A DNA stretch of 64,000 nt, taken from Nocardia rhizosphaerihabitans (lineage in GTDB: Bacteria; Actinomycetota; Actinomycetes; Mycobacteriales; Mycobacteriaceae). A program made the position numbers and the translations under genes. The notes beneath the pieces were generated by a model, which was not told the origin of the DNA, made no database searches, and saw only the letters and a program-made list of their open reading frames with translations. Shown here in pieces: positions 9,200 to 17,483 of this stretch. The stretch's first letter is position 1; every line of letters starts with the position of its first letter. Where the stretch lies: assembly GCF_014646295.1 (NCBI RefSeq), contig NZ_BMNE01000004.1, positions 372,001 through 436,000 on the forward strand. The letters are read 5' to 3'.

Positions 9200-9609
9200 A
9201 CCCCGATCTAGGTGGTACGAACCGTCAGCTGGATTGGCTGGTTTCGAACTTCGCCAACGAGGTTCCTGGCGTAGCCCATGCCGTCCTGGTCTCGGCTGAC
9301 GGCCTGCTGATGGCCGCGAGTGCCCAGCTTCCGGTCGACCGCGCCGAGCAGTTGTCCGCCGTGACCGCCGGACTGGCAAGCCTTTCCGTCGGCGTGTCGA
9401 ATCTGTTCGAAGGCGGTACGGTACTGCAGTCCGTCGTCGAGATGGAGCACGGTTACCTACTGCTCATGGCAGTCGGCGACGGCTCGTATCTCGCGGTCCT
9501 GACCAACACCTCGTGTGACATCGGTCAGGTGGGCTACGAAATGGCTCTGTTGGTCGAGCGTGTGGGCCAGACCGTCCAGGCCACGCCACGCGTCACGATG
9601 GGTTCCTGA
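9196..9609 (+). CDS. cvnB: roadblock/LC7-domain protein (CvnB-like)
   Basis: A 137-residue single-domain roadblock/LC7 protein: NRQLDWLVSNFANEVPGVAHAVLVSADGLLMAASAQLP, then SAVTAGLASLSVG and VVEMEHGYLLLMAVGDGSYLAVLTN. In conservons this partner binds the kinase and small GTPase and is thought to act like a GTPase regulator. AAAGGAG precedes the ATG, which overlaps the kinase stop. It is eight bases from the DUF742 gene. Confidence 0.92.
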   Translation: MNPDLGGTNRQLDWLVSNFANEVPGVAHAVLVSADGLLMAASAQLPVDRAEQLSAVTAGLASLSVGVSNLFEGGTVLQSVVEMEHGYLLLMAVGDGSYLAVLTNTSCDIGQVGYEMALLVERVGQTVQATPRVTMGS

Positions 9610-9616
9610 TGGTGGG

Positions 9617-9991
9617 ATGGACATAGACGATCACCGCATGGGGAGCGCCGAGCCCAGCCTCGTCCGCCCGTACTCCTTGACTGCCGGCCGCACCAGGCCG
9701 GCGGTCGAGTTGGCGTTGGAGGCGCTCGTTGCATCGCATCCGGTCGCCATGGAGCGGCAGTTCGAACTGAACAACCTCGAAACGTCCATCGTGGAGTTGT
9801 GCAGGCAATCGCCGTCCGTTGCCGAGATAGCTGCCCAATTGGGTATCCCGATCGGTGTAGCGCGGGTACTCGTGGCCGACCTCATCGAGGCCGGTCATGT
9901 CCGGGTCTCGGCGACTTTGAAAGACGATTCCAGCGACGATGAACGTCGCGAGCTGATCGAAAGGGTTCTCAGTGGACTCCGGCGTATTTGA
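9617..9991 (+). CDS. cvnC: DUF742 protein (CvnC-like)
   Basis: A 124-residue protein of the DUF742 family: SLVRPYSLTAGRTRP near the N-terminus, LEALV, a winged-helix-like middle (SPSVAEIAAQLGIPIGVARVLVADLIEAGHV) and terminal VLSGLRRI. The ATG at 9617 gives the usual family length; an upstream extension overlaps the roadblock gene and lacks family sequence. It is always the third member of conservons and probably binds the GTPase or kinase. It overlaps the next gene by 20 bases. Confidence 0.9.
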   Translation: MDIDDHRMGSAEPSLVRPYSLTAGRTRPAVELALEALVASHPVAMERQFELNNLETSIVELCRQSPSVAEIAAQLGIPIGVARVLVADLIEAGHVRVSATLKDDSSDDERRELIERVLSGLRRI

Positions 9992-10574
9992 TTCGACGGC
10001 GCAGGTCGACACCCGCACGAGCAAGCCGACTTCGGCGAAGATCGTTGTCGCCGGTGGCTTCGGTGTCGGTAAGACCACGTTGGTCGGTGCAGTGTCGGAG
10101 ATCGTTCCGCTGCGCACCGAGGCGTTGGTGACCAACGCCAGCACCGGAATCGACAACCTGACCGGTATTCCGATGAAGTCGACCACCACGGTGGCGATGG
10201 ACTTCGGCCGGATCAGCCTCGCCGACGACCTGGTCCTGTACCTGTTCGGCACGCCGGGCCAGTACCGGTTCTGGTTCATGTGGGACGACCTCATCCGCGG
10301 CGCCATCGGCGCCGTGGTGCTGGTCGACACCCGCAGGCTGGAAGACAGCTTCGCCGCGGTCGACTACTTCGAGGCTCGCGGTCTGCCGTTCCTGGTGGCG
10401 CTCAACGAGTTCGACGACGCACCGAAGTACCCCCTCGAGGACATCCGCCAGGCCCTCGCGGTCCCCGCCGACGTGCCGATCATGTCGATCGACGCCCGCC
10501 GCCGTGAACCAGCCAAGCAGGCCCTGGTCTCCTTGACCGAGTACGCCCTGCGCAAGGTCATGCAGGGCTACTGA
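9972..10574 (+). CDS. cvnD: small Ras-like GTPase (CvnD-like)
   Basis: A 200-residue GTP-binding protein. P-loop GGFGVGKTT lies at about residues 28-36, the switch region has TTTVAMDFGR, G3-like motif FGTPGQ, and G4-like NEFD. The GTG start at 9972 lies inside the end of the DUF742 gene, fitting coupled translation. It completes the four-gene conservon; no cytochrome P450 gene follows, unlike some Streptomyces conservons. A hairpin follows 8 bases after the stop. Confidence 0.92.
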   Translation: MDSGVFDSTAQVDTRTSKPTSAKIVVAGGFGVGKTTLVGAVSEIVPLRTEALVTNASTGIDNLTGIPMKSTTTVAMDFGRISLADDLVLYLFGTPGQYRFWFMWDDLIRGAIGAVVLVDTRRLEDSFAAVDYFEARGLPFLVALNEFDDAPKYPLEDIRQALAVPADVPIMSIDARRREPAKQALVSLTEYALRKVMQGY

Positions 10575-10582
10575 CCCGGAGA

Positions 10583-10613
10583 CGGGGCTGCCGCGATGAA
10601 GGCAGCAGCCCCG
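10583..10613 (+). terminator. hairpin at the end of the conservon operon
   Basis: CGGGGCTGC at 10583-10591 pairs with GCAGCCCCG at 10605-10613 around a 13-base loop. There is no T tract. It sits between the convergent GTPase and membrane-protein genes and could act on both strands. Confidence 0.55.
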
Positions 10614-10626
10614 CATTCGATCCCGC

Positions 10627-11166
10627 TCAGGATTCCGGTTCGGGGTCGGGGCGGGTCCAGCCGAGGATCATGGCCGGGGCGCAGCCGCCTGCCATGAGGG
10701 CGGCGAGCATCATCAGGCCGCCCGCGTAGGCGGTGCGGTAGGCGTCGGCGTGTGGTGCGATGGCACTGACGAAGATCAGGTAGGCCAGTGGCGGCATCGT
10801 CAGGGACTGGGTGAGTGCCAGGCCGGCCGAGCGCGCTTTGTTGCGCTCGGCGATTTCCAGTTCGTCGAGCATCGGGTCGGGGGCGTGGTCCTGGCCGCCG
10901 GAGGCGATGCGCAGCATCGTCCAGCTCGGCAGGAACAGCACCAGCGCGATCAGCGCGACGACCGGGGCCGCCCCGAGATCCAGTGCGCACAGCACGCCTG
11001 CCACCGCGATGCCGAGCAGTGCGGTCACCACGCCGATCACGAGCATTCGCCTGCGGCGTTGCGGCCGCCAGCCTTTCAGCATGCCCGCGGTGCGCTGTTC
11101 CTGGATCAGCCAGCGACGGACGCGATAGTTCTGGTAGCGGTCGATCAGTCCGGTCGCGCTGGTCAT
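10627..11166 (-). CDS. four-TM membrane protein of unknown function
   Basis: A 179-residue protein with a basic cytoplasmic N-terminus (KGWRPQRRRR) and four hydrophobic segments at about 41-60, 64-82, 118-137 and 145-167. Its start codon overlaps the stop of the upstream HTH gene (ATGA), so it is co-expressed with that regulator. Small Xre/YozG-type regulators paired with a membrane protein are common in actinobacteria; the role is unknown. Confidence 0.75.
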   Translation of the reverse strand: MTSATGLIDRYQNYRVRRWLIQEQRTAGMLKGWRPQRRRRMLVIGVVTALLGIAVAGVLCALDLGAAPVVALIALVLFLPSWTMLRIASGGQDHAPDPMLDELEIAERNKARSAGLALTQSLTMPPLAYLIFVSAIAPHADAYRTAYAGGLMMLAALMAGGCAPAMILGWTRPDPEPES

Positions 11167-11438
11167 GGCGTGCCTTTCGTTCGTGGGTACAGCTCGGCCG
11201 AGAGCGGGCCGAATTCGGTGCGGGAGAACACCGCCTCGACCGGGAGCTCGAACACATCGCAGATGCGCAGCGCCAGGTCGAGGCTCGGATAGTGGTCGCC
11301 GCGCTCGAGCGCGCCGATCGTCTGCACATTGACGTTGACGGCGTCGGCGAGCGCTGCCCGGCTCATCCGGTGTTCCGCGCGGAGCACCGCGATGCGATTG
11401 AAGATCGGGAGGGTTTCCCCTCGTCTGACTGGGCTCAC
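11163..11438 (-). CDS. small HTH_3 (Xre/YozG-type) regulator
   Basis: A 91-residue protein dominated by one helix-turn-helix: FNRIAVLRAEHRMSRAALADAVNVNVQTIGALERGDHYPSLDLALRI, then VFELPVEAVFS. The GTG at 11438 gives a normal family N-terminus; no strong ribosome site is seen. A palindrome lies immediately upstream and could be its own operator. It is translationally coupled to the membrane-protein gene. Confidence 0.85.
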   Translation of the reverse strand: MSPVRRGETLPIFNRIAVLRAEHRMSRAALADAVNVNVQTIGALERGDHYPSLDLALRICDVFELPVEAVFSRTEFGPLSAELYPRTKGTP

Positions 11439-11446
11439 ACAATGAA

Positions 11447-11466
11447 GTGTTGTAAAAACACAACAC
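11447..11466. promoter_or_regulatory. inverted repeat upstream of the HTH gene (candidate autoregulatory operator)
   Basis: GTGTTGT and ACAACAC flank a 6-base A-rich spacer, a perfect 7+7 inverted repeat ending 8 bases upstream of the GTG start, in an AT-rich patch. It may also influence the divergent accD3 promoter. Confidence 0.55.
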
Positions 11467-11531
11467 ATTGTCAAGATTCTCGAATGCTCTGCCGCGATGT
11501 CGTGACCCGCGGCCCCCGCTAGGCTCTGCAC

Positions 11532-13040
11532 GTGCACATGTCCGCGGATGACCTGATCGCGCAGCTGCTCGATCCCGATTCGTTCCAGAGCTGGGACCGC
11601 CCAGCGATCGAGCCCGCGGTCTCCCCGGGGTATCGCCAGGAGCTCGTCGCCGCGGCGCGGCGCGCGGGCACGGATGAGTCGGTGCTGACGGGGGAGGGGC
11701 TGCTGCGCGGGCGCCGGGTCGCCGTGATCGCCTGTGAGTTCGCGTTTCTGGCCGGGTCGATCGGGGTCGCGGCGGCGGAGCGGATCGTGTCCGCGGTGGA
11801 GCGGGCTACCGAGCTCGGGCTTCCGCTGATCGCGTCCCCGACTTCGGGGGGCACCAGAATGCAGGAGGGCACAGTCGCTTTCGTGCAGATGGTGAAGATC
11901 GCGGGCGCGGTCACGGTGCACAAGGCGGCGGGGCACCCGTATCTGGTGTATCTGCGCAATCCCACGATGGGCGGGGTGTTCGCGTCGTGGGGTTCGCTGG
12001 GCCACATCACCTTCGCCGAACCCGGTGCGCTGATCGGGTTCCTCGGTCCGCGTGTCTATGAGGCGCTGTACGGCAAGCCTTTTCCGCCCGGCGTGCAGAC
12101 GGCGGAGAACCTGTACCGCAACGGTGTGATCGACGGTGTGGTCACCGTCGAGGTGTTCCGCCGGATCGCGCACCGGGCCTTGAGCGTCGCGAGCGGTGTC
12201 GTCCTTCCGGTATCGGCCGAGCCGGGTTGGGCTGCGCCCGTTCGCAAGCCGACAGCGGCCACGAATCCTTCGGCGACTGCCTGGGATTCGGTACTGAGCA
12301 CCCGACGACCCGGCCGGCCGGGCATCCGCGACCTGCTGCGCCATGTGACACAACGGGTTCCGCTCAGCGGCACCGGCCAGGGCGAATCCGACCGCACCGT
12401 GGTGCTCGCCCTCGCCCGTTTCGGCGGCCAGCCCTGCGTGGTCTTCGGTCACGACAGATCGGGCCAGGAAGGCGAGCACACCATGGGTCCGGCAGCGCTG
12501 CGGGAGGCGCGGCGCGCGATGGCGCTGGCCCGCGAGCTGCGCCTGCCGCTGGTGCTGGTGATCGACACCGTCGGCGCCGCCCTGTCCAAGGAAGCCGAGG
12601 AACGCGGGCTGGCCCCCGAGATCGCCCGCTGCCTGGCCGACCTGGTCACCCTGGACACCCCGACCGTCTCGATCCTGCTCGGTCAGGGCACCGGCGGCGG
12701 CGCGCTCGCACTGCTGCCCGCCGACCGGGTACTCGCCGCCGAACACGGCTGGCTGGCTCCCCTGCCGCCGGAGGGCGCGAGCGCGATCGTCTTCCGCGAC
12801 ACCACGCACGCAGCGGAACTCGCTGCGGCACAAGGTATCCGCGCGGTGGATCTCCAGGCCGACGGCGTGGTGGACCGGATCGTCGACGAACACCCCGACG
12901 CCGCCGACGAACCGGTCGCGTTCGCCCGGAGGATGGTCCTCGCGGTCACCGAGGAGCTGGCCGCCCTGCGCGCACAGCCGACGGCGGACCTGCGGGCGCT
13001 GCGGCAGGCGCGATATCGGCGGATCGGGGCCGTTCACTGA
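11532..13040 (+). CDS. accD3: AccD3-like acyl-CoA carboxyltransferase, beta and alpha halves in one chain
   Basis: A 502-residue crotonase-fold carboxyltransferase. The N-terminal half resembles AccD (SGGTRMQEGTVAF, NPTMGGVFASWGSLG, AEPGALIGFLGPR). The C-terminal half resembles AccA (VVFGHDRSGQ, GPAALREARRAMALA, DTVGAALSKEAEERG, GQGTGGGALALLPADR). No CxxC zinc ribbon is present. Mycobacterial AccD3 (Rv0904c) has this size and layout and lies next to prrA. The GTG at 11532, or ATG at 11538, sits 7 bases after a TAGGCT -10-like element, suggesting leaderless translation. Substrate and biotin-carrier partner are unknown; neither is nearby. Confidence 0.78.
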   Translation: MHMSADDLIAQLLDPDSFQSWDRPAIEPAVSPGYRQELVAAARRAGTDESVLTGEGLLRGRRVAVIACEFAFLAGSIGVAAAERIVSAVERATELGLPLIASPTSGGTRMQEGTVAFVQMVKIAGAVTVHKAAGHPYLVYLRNPTMGGVFASWGSLGHITFAEPGALIGFLGPRVYEALYGKPFPPGVQTAENLYRNGVIDGVVTVEVFRRIAHRALSVASGVVLPVSAEPGWAAPVRKPTAATNPSATAWDSVLSTRRPGRPGIRDLLRHVTQRVPLSGTGQGESDRTVVLALARFGGQPCVVFGHDRSGQEGEHTMGPAALREARRAMALARELRLPLVLVIDTVGAALSKEAEERGLAPEIARCLADLVTLDTPTVSILLGQGTGGGALALLPADRVLAAEHGWLAPLPPEGASAIVFRDTTHAAELAAAQGIRAVDLQADGVVDRIVDEHPDAADEPVAFARRMVLAVTEELAALRAQPTADLRALRQARYRRIGAVH

Positions 13041-13122
13041 CCTACGCCCTGTTTTCGCAGCTGGGGAAACACGCAGGGTGGCGTCGTTGACGGTACGGCG
13101 AACCACTTCTACCGTCGAACGG

Positions 13123-13977
13123 GTGACCTTCCGTAGCGCTAGCAGCCAAGTTCCCACCATCGTGCTCAACGACGGGAACGTCATCCCGCAGCTCGGCTTC
13201 GGTGTCTTCCAGGTGCCGGAGGACGACGTCACGCCGGTGGTGGCCGAGGCATTGAAGGTCGGCTACCGCAGTATCGACACGGCCGCGGTCTACGGAAACG
13301 AGGAAGGCGTAGGCCGCGCGATCCGTGCCTCGGGAATCCCCCGCGACGAGATCTACGTGACCACCAAGCTGTGGAACGCCGACCAGGGCTACGACAGCAC
13401 ACTGCGCGCCTTCGACGCGAGCATGCGGCGGCTTGGCCTGGACTATCTCGACCTGTACCTGATCCACTGGCCGGTGCCGTCGGCAGGCCGCTACGTCGAC
13501 ACCTTCCGTGCCTTCCAGGCGCTCAAGTCGCAGGGCAGGGTCCGCTCGATCGGCGTCTCCAACTTCCGGGTGGCCGACTTGGCGACCCTGATCGTCGAGA
13601 CAGGCGAGATCCCGGCGGTGAACCAGATCGAACTGCATCCCGCCCTGGCCCAGCCCGAGCTGCGCCAATACGACACCAATCAGGCGATCGCGACCGAGGC
13701 GTGGAGCCCGCTCGGTCAGGGCACGCTGCTGGACAACCCGACCATCGTCACCCTCGCCAAGGAACTCGAACGCACGCCCGCGCAGGTCATCATCCGGTGG
13801 CACCTTCAGCTGGGCAATATCGTCATCCCCAAGTCGGTCACGCCGTCGCGGATCGCGGAGAACTTCGACGTGTTCTCCTTCGAACTGGACGCGCAGGCGA
13901 TGGCGGCGATCGACCGCCTCGACACGGGCACCAGGGTCGGCGCCGACCCGGCCACTTTCAGTCTCGGTCTGGCCTGA
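13123..13977 (+). CDS. aldo/keto reductase (AKR5-like)
   Basis: A 284-residue NADPH-dependent aldo/keto reductase. Catalytic tetrad is visible: Asp52 and Tyr57 in SIDTAAVYGNE, Lys82 in VTTKLW, His115 in LIHWP. Cofactor elements include SIGVSNF, NQIELHP and IPKSVTPSRIAENFDVF. Closest remembered relatives are 2,5-diketogluconate-reductase-like proteins and M. tuberculosis Rv2971; the physiological carbonyl substrate is unknown. I chose the GTG at 13123; an in-frame GTG at 13078 would add 15 non-conserved residues. Its 3' end overlaps the convergent flavoprotein gene by 20 bases. Confidence 0.88.
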   Translation: MTFRSASSQVPTIVLNDGNVIPQLGFGVFQVPEDDVTPVVAEALKVGYRSIDTAAVYGNEEGVGRAIRASGIPRDEIYVTTKLWNADQGYDSTLRAFDASMRRLGLDYLDLYLIHWPVPSAGRYVDTFRAFQALKSQGRVRSIGVSNFRVADLATLIVETGEIPAVNQIELHPALAQPELRQYDTNQAIATEAWSPLGQGTLLDNPTIVTLAKELERTPAQVIIRWHLQLGNIVIPKSVTPSRIAENFDVFSFELDAQAMAAIDRLDTGTRVGADPATFSLGLA

Positions 13978-15076
13978 TCCCCAGGTAGCCGGTCAATTCG
14001 GCGGCCGCGGCCCGGCCTGCCCGGTTCGCGCCGATGGTGCTCGCCGACGGCCCGTAGCCGATCAGATGGATCCGTGGATCGACCGCGACCTGGGTGGCGA
14101 GCCGACCGGTCATCGTGATCCCGCCGCCGGGTCCCCGCAGCCGCAACGGCGCGAGATGGTCCAGCGAGCTGCGGAAACCGGTCGCCCACAGGATGACATC
14201 GGCTTCCTGGAACCGCCCGTCCGCCCAGCGCACGCCCGTCGGCTCGATCCGCTCGAACATCGGCTGCCGAGCCAGCGCGCCCCGGTCACGCGCGGCGCGC
14301 AGCCGCTCGTCCAGCGGGAGCCCCGTCACCGAGACCACCGATCCGGGCGGTAGCCCGCGGCGCACCCGGTCCTCGACGACGGCGACGGCCGCGCGCCCGT
14401 CCTCCTCGCGGAAGGGCGGCGACCGGAACACCGGCTCGCTCCTGGTGACCCATGTGGTGGACGTCACCTGCGAGATCTCGTCGAGCAATTGCACCGCCGA
14501 GATCCCGCCGCCGACGATGACCACGTGTTTGCCGGCGAACTCCGCGGCCGTGCGGTAATCGCGTGTGTGCAGCTGACGGCCGGTGAACGTGGCAGCCCCC
14601 GGATACACCGGGATGAACGGGCGCTCCCAGGTTCCGGTGCCGTTGATCAACCCGCGCGTGCGCAGGGTCCCCGCGCCGTCGGTCTCGACCTGAAGCACCT
14701 CGCCGCGGCCTGCGCAGGTCTGCCCGTCGGCGGTCCGATCACAGACGACCTGTACCGTCACCTGCCGCCGTACCCGCAGGTCGAAGCGCTTTTCGTAGAG
14801 TTCGTAATAGTGCGGCACCGCCGTGGCCGCCGGTGCGGACTCCGAGCCGGGCGGCAGCGTCTCGGCGAAGGACATCCCCGGCAGATCGTGCACCCGGTTC
14901 ACGGTGGTCAGCGTCAGCGACGGCCAGCGGAACTGCCAGGCGCCGCCGGGGCCGGGCGCGTGGTCGACGATCAGGAAGTCGCGTTCGGGGACCAGACCGC
15001 GGCGGCGCAGGTGGTAACCGGCCGAGAGTCCCGCCTGGCCCGCACCGATCACCAGGATGTCGAAGTCGGTCGCCAC
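13958..15076 (-). CDS. FAD/NAD(P)-dependent oxidoreductase (flavin monooxygenase-like)
   Basis: A 372-residue flavoprotein. The FAD-binding motif is GAGQAG at residues 11-16, followed by GPGGAWQFRWPSLTLTTVNRVHDLPG typical of flavin-containing monooxygenase-like enzymes. A second nucleotide motif, GGGISAVQLL, lies near residue 185, and ILWATGFRSSLDHLAPL marks the C-terminal FAD motif. Substrate is unknown. It faces the aldo/keto reductase gene tail to tail. Confidence 0.82.
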   Translation of the reverse strand: MATDFDILVIGAGQAGLSAGYHLRRRGLVPERDFLIVDHAPGPGGAWQFRWPSLTLTTVNRVHDLPGMSFAETLPPGSESAPAATAVPHYYELYEKRFDLRVRRQVTVQVVCDRTADGQTCAGRGEVLQVETDGAGTLRTRGLINGTGTWERPFIPVYPGAATFTGRQLHTRDYRTAAEFAGKHVVIVGGGISAVQLLDEISQVTSTTWVTRSEPVFRSPPFREEDGRAAVAVVEDRVRRGLPPGSVVSVTGLPLDERLRAARDRGALARQPMFERIEPTGVRWADGRFQEADVILWATGFRSSLDHLAPLRLRGPGGGITMTGRLATQVAVDPRIHLIGYGPSASTIGANRAGRAAAAELTGYLGIRPDRD

Positions 15077-15168
15077 AGCCGCCGATGCTATCGCCTTACC
15101 GGGCGTCGACGGCCGCCTGTGGCAGAGTTATGGCACCAAAGGTGTCCGGTACTTCTGGGGAGGATTGC

Positions 15169-15897
15169 ATGCTCGGCGTGACCCGCGATGGTGACGTGAT
15201 CACCATCGAAATGCAGCGCGAGGAGCGCCGCAACGCGCTCAACGAGGATCTGGTCGGCCAGTTGCGTGCCGCGATGCTCGACGCGGTGGACCAGGGTGCG
15301 CGGGTCATCGTGCTCACCGGCCGCGGCCCGATCTTCAGCGCGGGCGCCGACCTGTCCGGCGTGTACTCCGAGACGTTCCTGTCCGGCCTGCTCGACATGC
15401 TGCACACGATCGAAGCGCTGCCGGTCCCGGTGATCTCGGCGATCAACGGCGGCGCGCTCGGCGCGGGCGTGCAGCTGGCGCTGGCCTCGGACCTGCGGGT
15501 GCTCGAGCCCGACGCCTACATCGCGGTCCCGGCCGCCAAACTCGGCATCTCGGTCGACCGCTGGACGGTCTCGCGGCTGGTCTCGCTGATCGGCGGCGGC
15601 CCGGCCCGCACCATCCTGCTCGCGGCCGACCCGGTCACAGCCACCGATGCCTACGCCTTCGGCTTCGCCAACAAGCTCGGCACCCTCGCCGACGCGCAGG
15701 ACTGGGCGAAGTCGATCGCCGCCCTCGCCCCGCTCTCGCTGCGGGCGATGAAGCTCATGCTCAACGACGACGGCACCCGCGAGCCGGCGAGCGCCCAGCA
15801 GCGGGCCGCGCTGGAAGCGGCGTGGACAAGCGACGACGCGAAGGAGGGCCGCATGGCCCGGCAGGAGAAGCGCCCCGCGAAGTTCGTGGGCCGCTGA
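15169..15897 (+). CDS. echA6: EchA6-like crotonase-fold acyl-CoA-binding protein
   Basis: A 242-residue enoyl-CoA hydratase-family protein with an oxyanion-hole segment (FSAGADLSGVY, INGGALGAGVQLALASDLR). Both usual hydratase glutamates are replaced: Gln102 in GAGVQLAL and Ala122 in VPAAKLGI. M. tuberculosis EchA6 (Rv0905, 243 residues) likewise lacks the catalytic pair and is reported to bind acyl-CoA and hand it to the mycolate FAS-II system. A strong GGGGAGGA site precedes the ATG. It overlaps the downstream hydrolase start (TGATG), matching the Rv0905-Rv0906 order. Confidence 0.85.
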   Translation: MLGVTRDGDVITIEMQREERRNALNEDLVGQLRAAMLDAVDQGARVIVLTGRGPIFSAGADLSGVYSETFLSGLLDMLHTIEALPVPVISAINGGALGAGVQLALASDLRVLEPDAYIAVPAAKLGISVDRWTVSRLVSLIGGGPARTILLAADPVTATDAYAFGFANKLGTLADAQDWAKSIAALAPLSLRAMKLMLNDDGTREPASAQQRAALEAAWTSDDAKEGRMARQEKRPAKFVGR

Positions 15898-17030
15898 TGG
15901 GGCTCGCACGTGTTGCGGGGTCGGTGGCGAGCACGCTCGGGCTCGCCTGGGTGGCGCGTGCGGTGTGGGGACTGCCCACGGCGATCGGCGCCGGACCGGC
16001 GGCCATCGAGCCGACCGCGCTCGGCAAGTCCTCGTTCCGGGACGGCCGCTTCCACAACACCGAGCCGAGCAGCATGCTCGCTCCCGGCGCCGCGCCCTCG
16101 CTGCTGTGGTCGGGCCTCACCAAGGGCCGGGTCGGCAGGCCGTCGCGTCCGGTGCCGCTGGTCACCCCCGCGGTGCCCGAGGAGGCCGCGCCGCTGGCGG
16201 TGACCTGGTACGGGCACGCGAGCGCGCTCGTCGAACTCGACGGCTACCGGGTGCTGGCCGACCCGGTGTGGAGCGAACGCGTCTCGCCGTCCCCGCTGGT
16301 CGGTCCGGCACGGCTGCACCCGGTGCCCGGCGAACTGTCCTCGCTGCCCGCCGTCGACGCGGTGATCATCTCCCACGATCACTACGACCACCTCGACAAG
16401 GCCACCATCGACGAACTGGTCCGCGCGCAGCTCGCGCCGTTCGTCGTGCCGACCGGCATCGGCGCGCACCTGCGGCACTGGGGTGTGCCCGAGGACCGGA
16501 TCATCGAACTCGACTGGGGCGGCTCGGTCTCGCTCGGCCACGATGCCTCCGACCGCGGTCTCACCATCACCTGCGCCGAGGCCAGGCATTTCTCCGGCCG
16601 CGGCCTGGTCCGCAACACCACGCTGTGGGCGTCCTGGGCGCTGGCCGGGCCGACCAAGCGGGTCTATTTCGGCGGCGACACCGGCTATACGAAGGCCTTC
16701 TCGCAGGCGGGCGCCGTGCTCGGCCCGTTCGATCTGACGCTGCTGCCGATCGGCGCCTACGACGAGCGCTGGACCGACGTGCACATGAATCCCGAGGAGG
16801 CGGTGCGCGCGCACGCCGACCTGTGCCTCGGCGACGCGGGCTACGGCCTGCTGGTGCCGATCCACTGGGCCACTTTCAATCTCGCCTTCCACGGATGGTC
16901 GGAGCCGGTGCACCGGCTGGTGTCCGCCGCGGCCGAAGCGGGTACCCGCACCGTAGTGCCCAAGCCGGGCGAGCGGGTGGTTCCGAATGACCTCCCACCA
17001 CGGGTTTCGTGGTGGGAAGATGTGGAGTGA
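15897..17030 (+). CDS. metallo-beta-lactamase-fold hydrolase (NAPE-PLD/Rv0906-like)
   Basis: A 377-residue protein with a hydrophobic N-terminus (possible membrane anchor), then a UlaG/NAPE-PLD-type domain: TWYGHASALVEL, LADPVW, the dinuclear metal motif SHDHYDHLDK (His160, His162, Asp164, His165), ITCAEARHFSGRG, FGGDTGYT and PIHWATFNLAFH. Enzymes of this fold cleave N-acyl-phosphatidylethanolamines or other phosphodiesters; the substrate here is unknown. Its start overlaps the echA6 stop, so the pair is coupled, as in M. tuberculosis Rv0905-Rv0906, suggesting a lipid-linked job. Confidence 0.82.
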   Translation: MGLARVAGSVASTLGLAWVARAVWGLPTAIGAGPAAIEPTALGKSSFRDGRFHNTEPSSMLAPGAAPSLLWSGLTKGRVGRPSRPVPLVTPAVPEEAAPLAVTWYGHASALVELDGYRVLADPVWSERVSPSPLVGPARLHPVPGELSSLPAVDAVIISHDHYDHLDKATIDELVRAQLAPFVVPTGIGAHLRHWGVPEDRIIELDWGGSVSLGHDASDRGLTITCAEARHFSGRGLVRNTTLWASWALAGPTKRVYFGGDTGYTKAFSQAGAVLGPFDLTLLPIGAYDERWTDVHMNPEEAVRAHADLCLGDAGYGLLVPIHWATFNLAFHGWSEPVHRLVSAAAEAGTRTVVPKPGERVVPNDLPPRVSWWEDVE

Positions 17031-17090
17031 CCCTTTCGGCTTCGCGCAGCGACGGGCAATCGCGCCAAAACGGGAAAGGAACATCGGCAG

Positions 17091-17432
17091 ATGAGTCTCG
17101 TGGACACCTTGAAGGGCTTGCTCGGTAAGGGCAAGGAGGCGGTCGAGCAGAACGCCGACAAGATCAACGAAGCGGTCGACAAGGCCGGCACGTTCATCGA
17201 TGAGAAGACCGGCCACAAGTACAGCGACAAGATCGAGAAGGGCAAGGACGCGGCCAAGAAGGTCGTTCCGCCGCAGCCCGGCACCGGTCAGGGCCCTGCA
17301 TCCGGCACCACCGCGCCGAAGACCGACTCCGGTACCACCGCGCCGAAGACCGACCCCGGCACAACGCCCGGTACAACGCCAGGCGCCACCCCCGGCGGCC
17401 CCGCGCCGACCGATCCGGGGCCGCAGGCCTGA
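17091..17432 (+). CDS. MT0933-like antitoxin-family protein
   Basis: A 113-residue protein. The first ~60 residues match the small MT0933/Rv0909 family: VDTLKGLLGKGKEAVEQNADKINEAVDKAG, then FIDEKTGHKYSDKIEKGKDAAKK. The remaining ~50 residues are a Thr/Pro/Gly-rich repeat tail (PGTTPGTTPGATPGG). AAAGGAA precedes the ATG. Rv0909 is described as the antitoxin of Rv0910, but no toxin-like gene follows here; it sits two genes after echA6, as Rv0909 lies near Rv0905. It could serve an envelope or stress role. Confidence 0.7.
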   Translation: MSLVDTLKGLLGKGKEAVEQNADKINEAVDKAGTFIDEKTGHKYSDKIEKGKDAAKKVVPPQPGTGQGPASGTTAPKTDSGTTAPKTDPGTTPGTTPGATPGGPAPTDPGPQA

Positions 17433-17483
17433 TTCGGTGCGCGGGGGCCGGGTCACTTCGGTCCCCGCCGCCGAACCGCGTCG

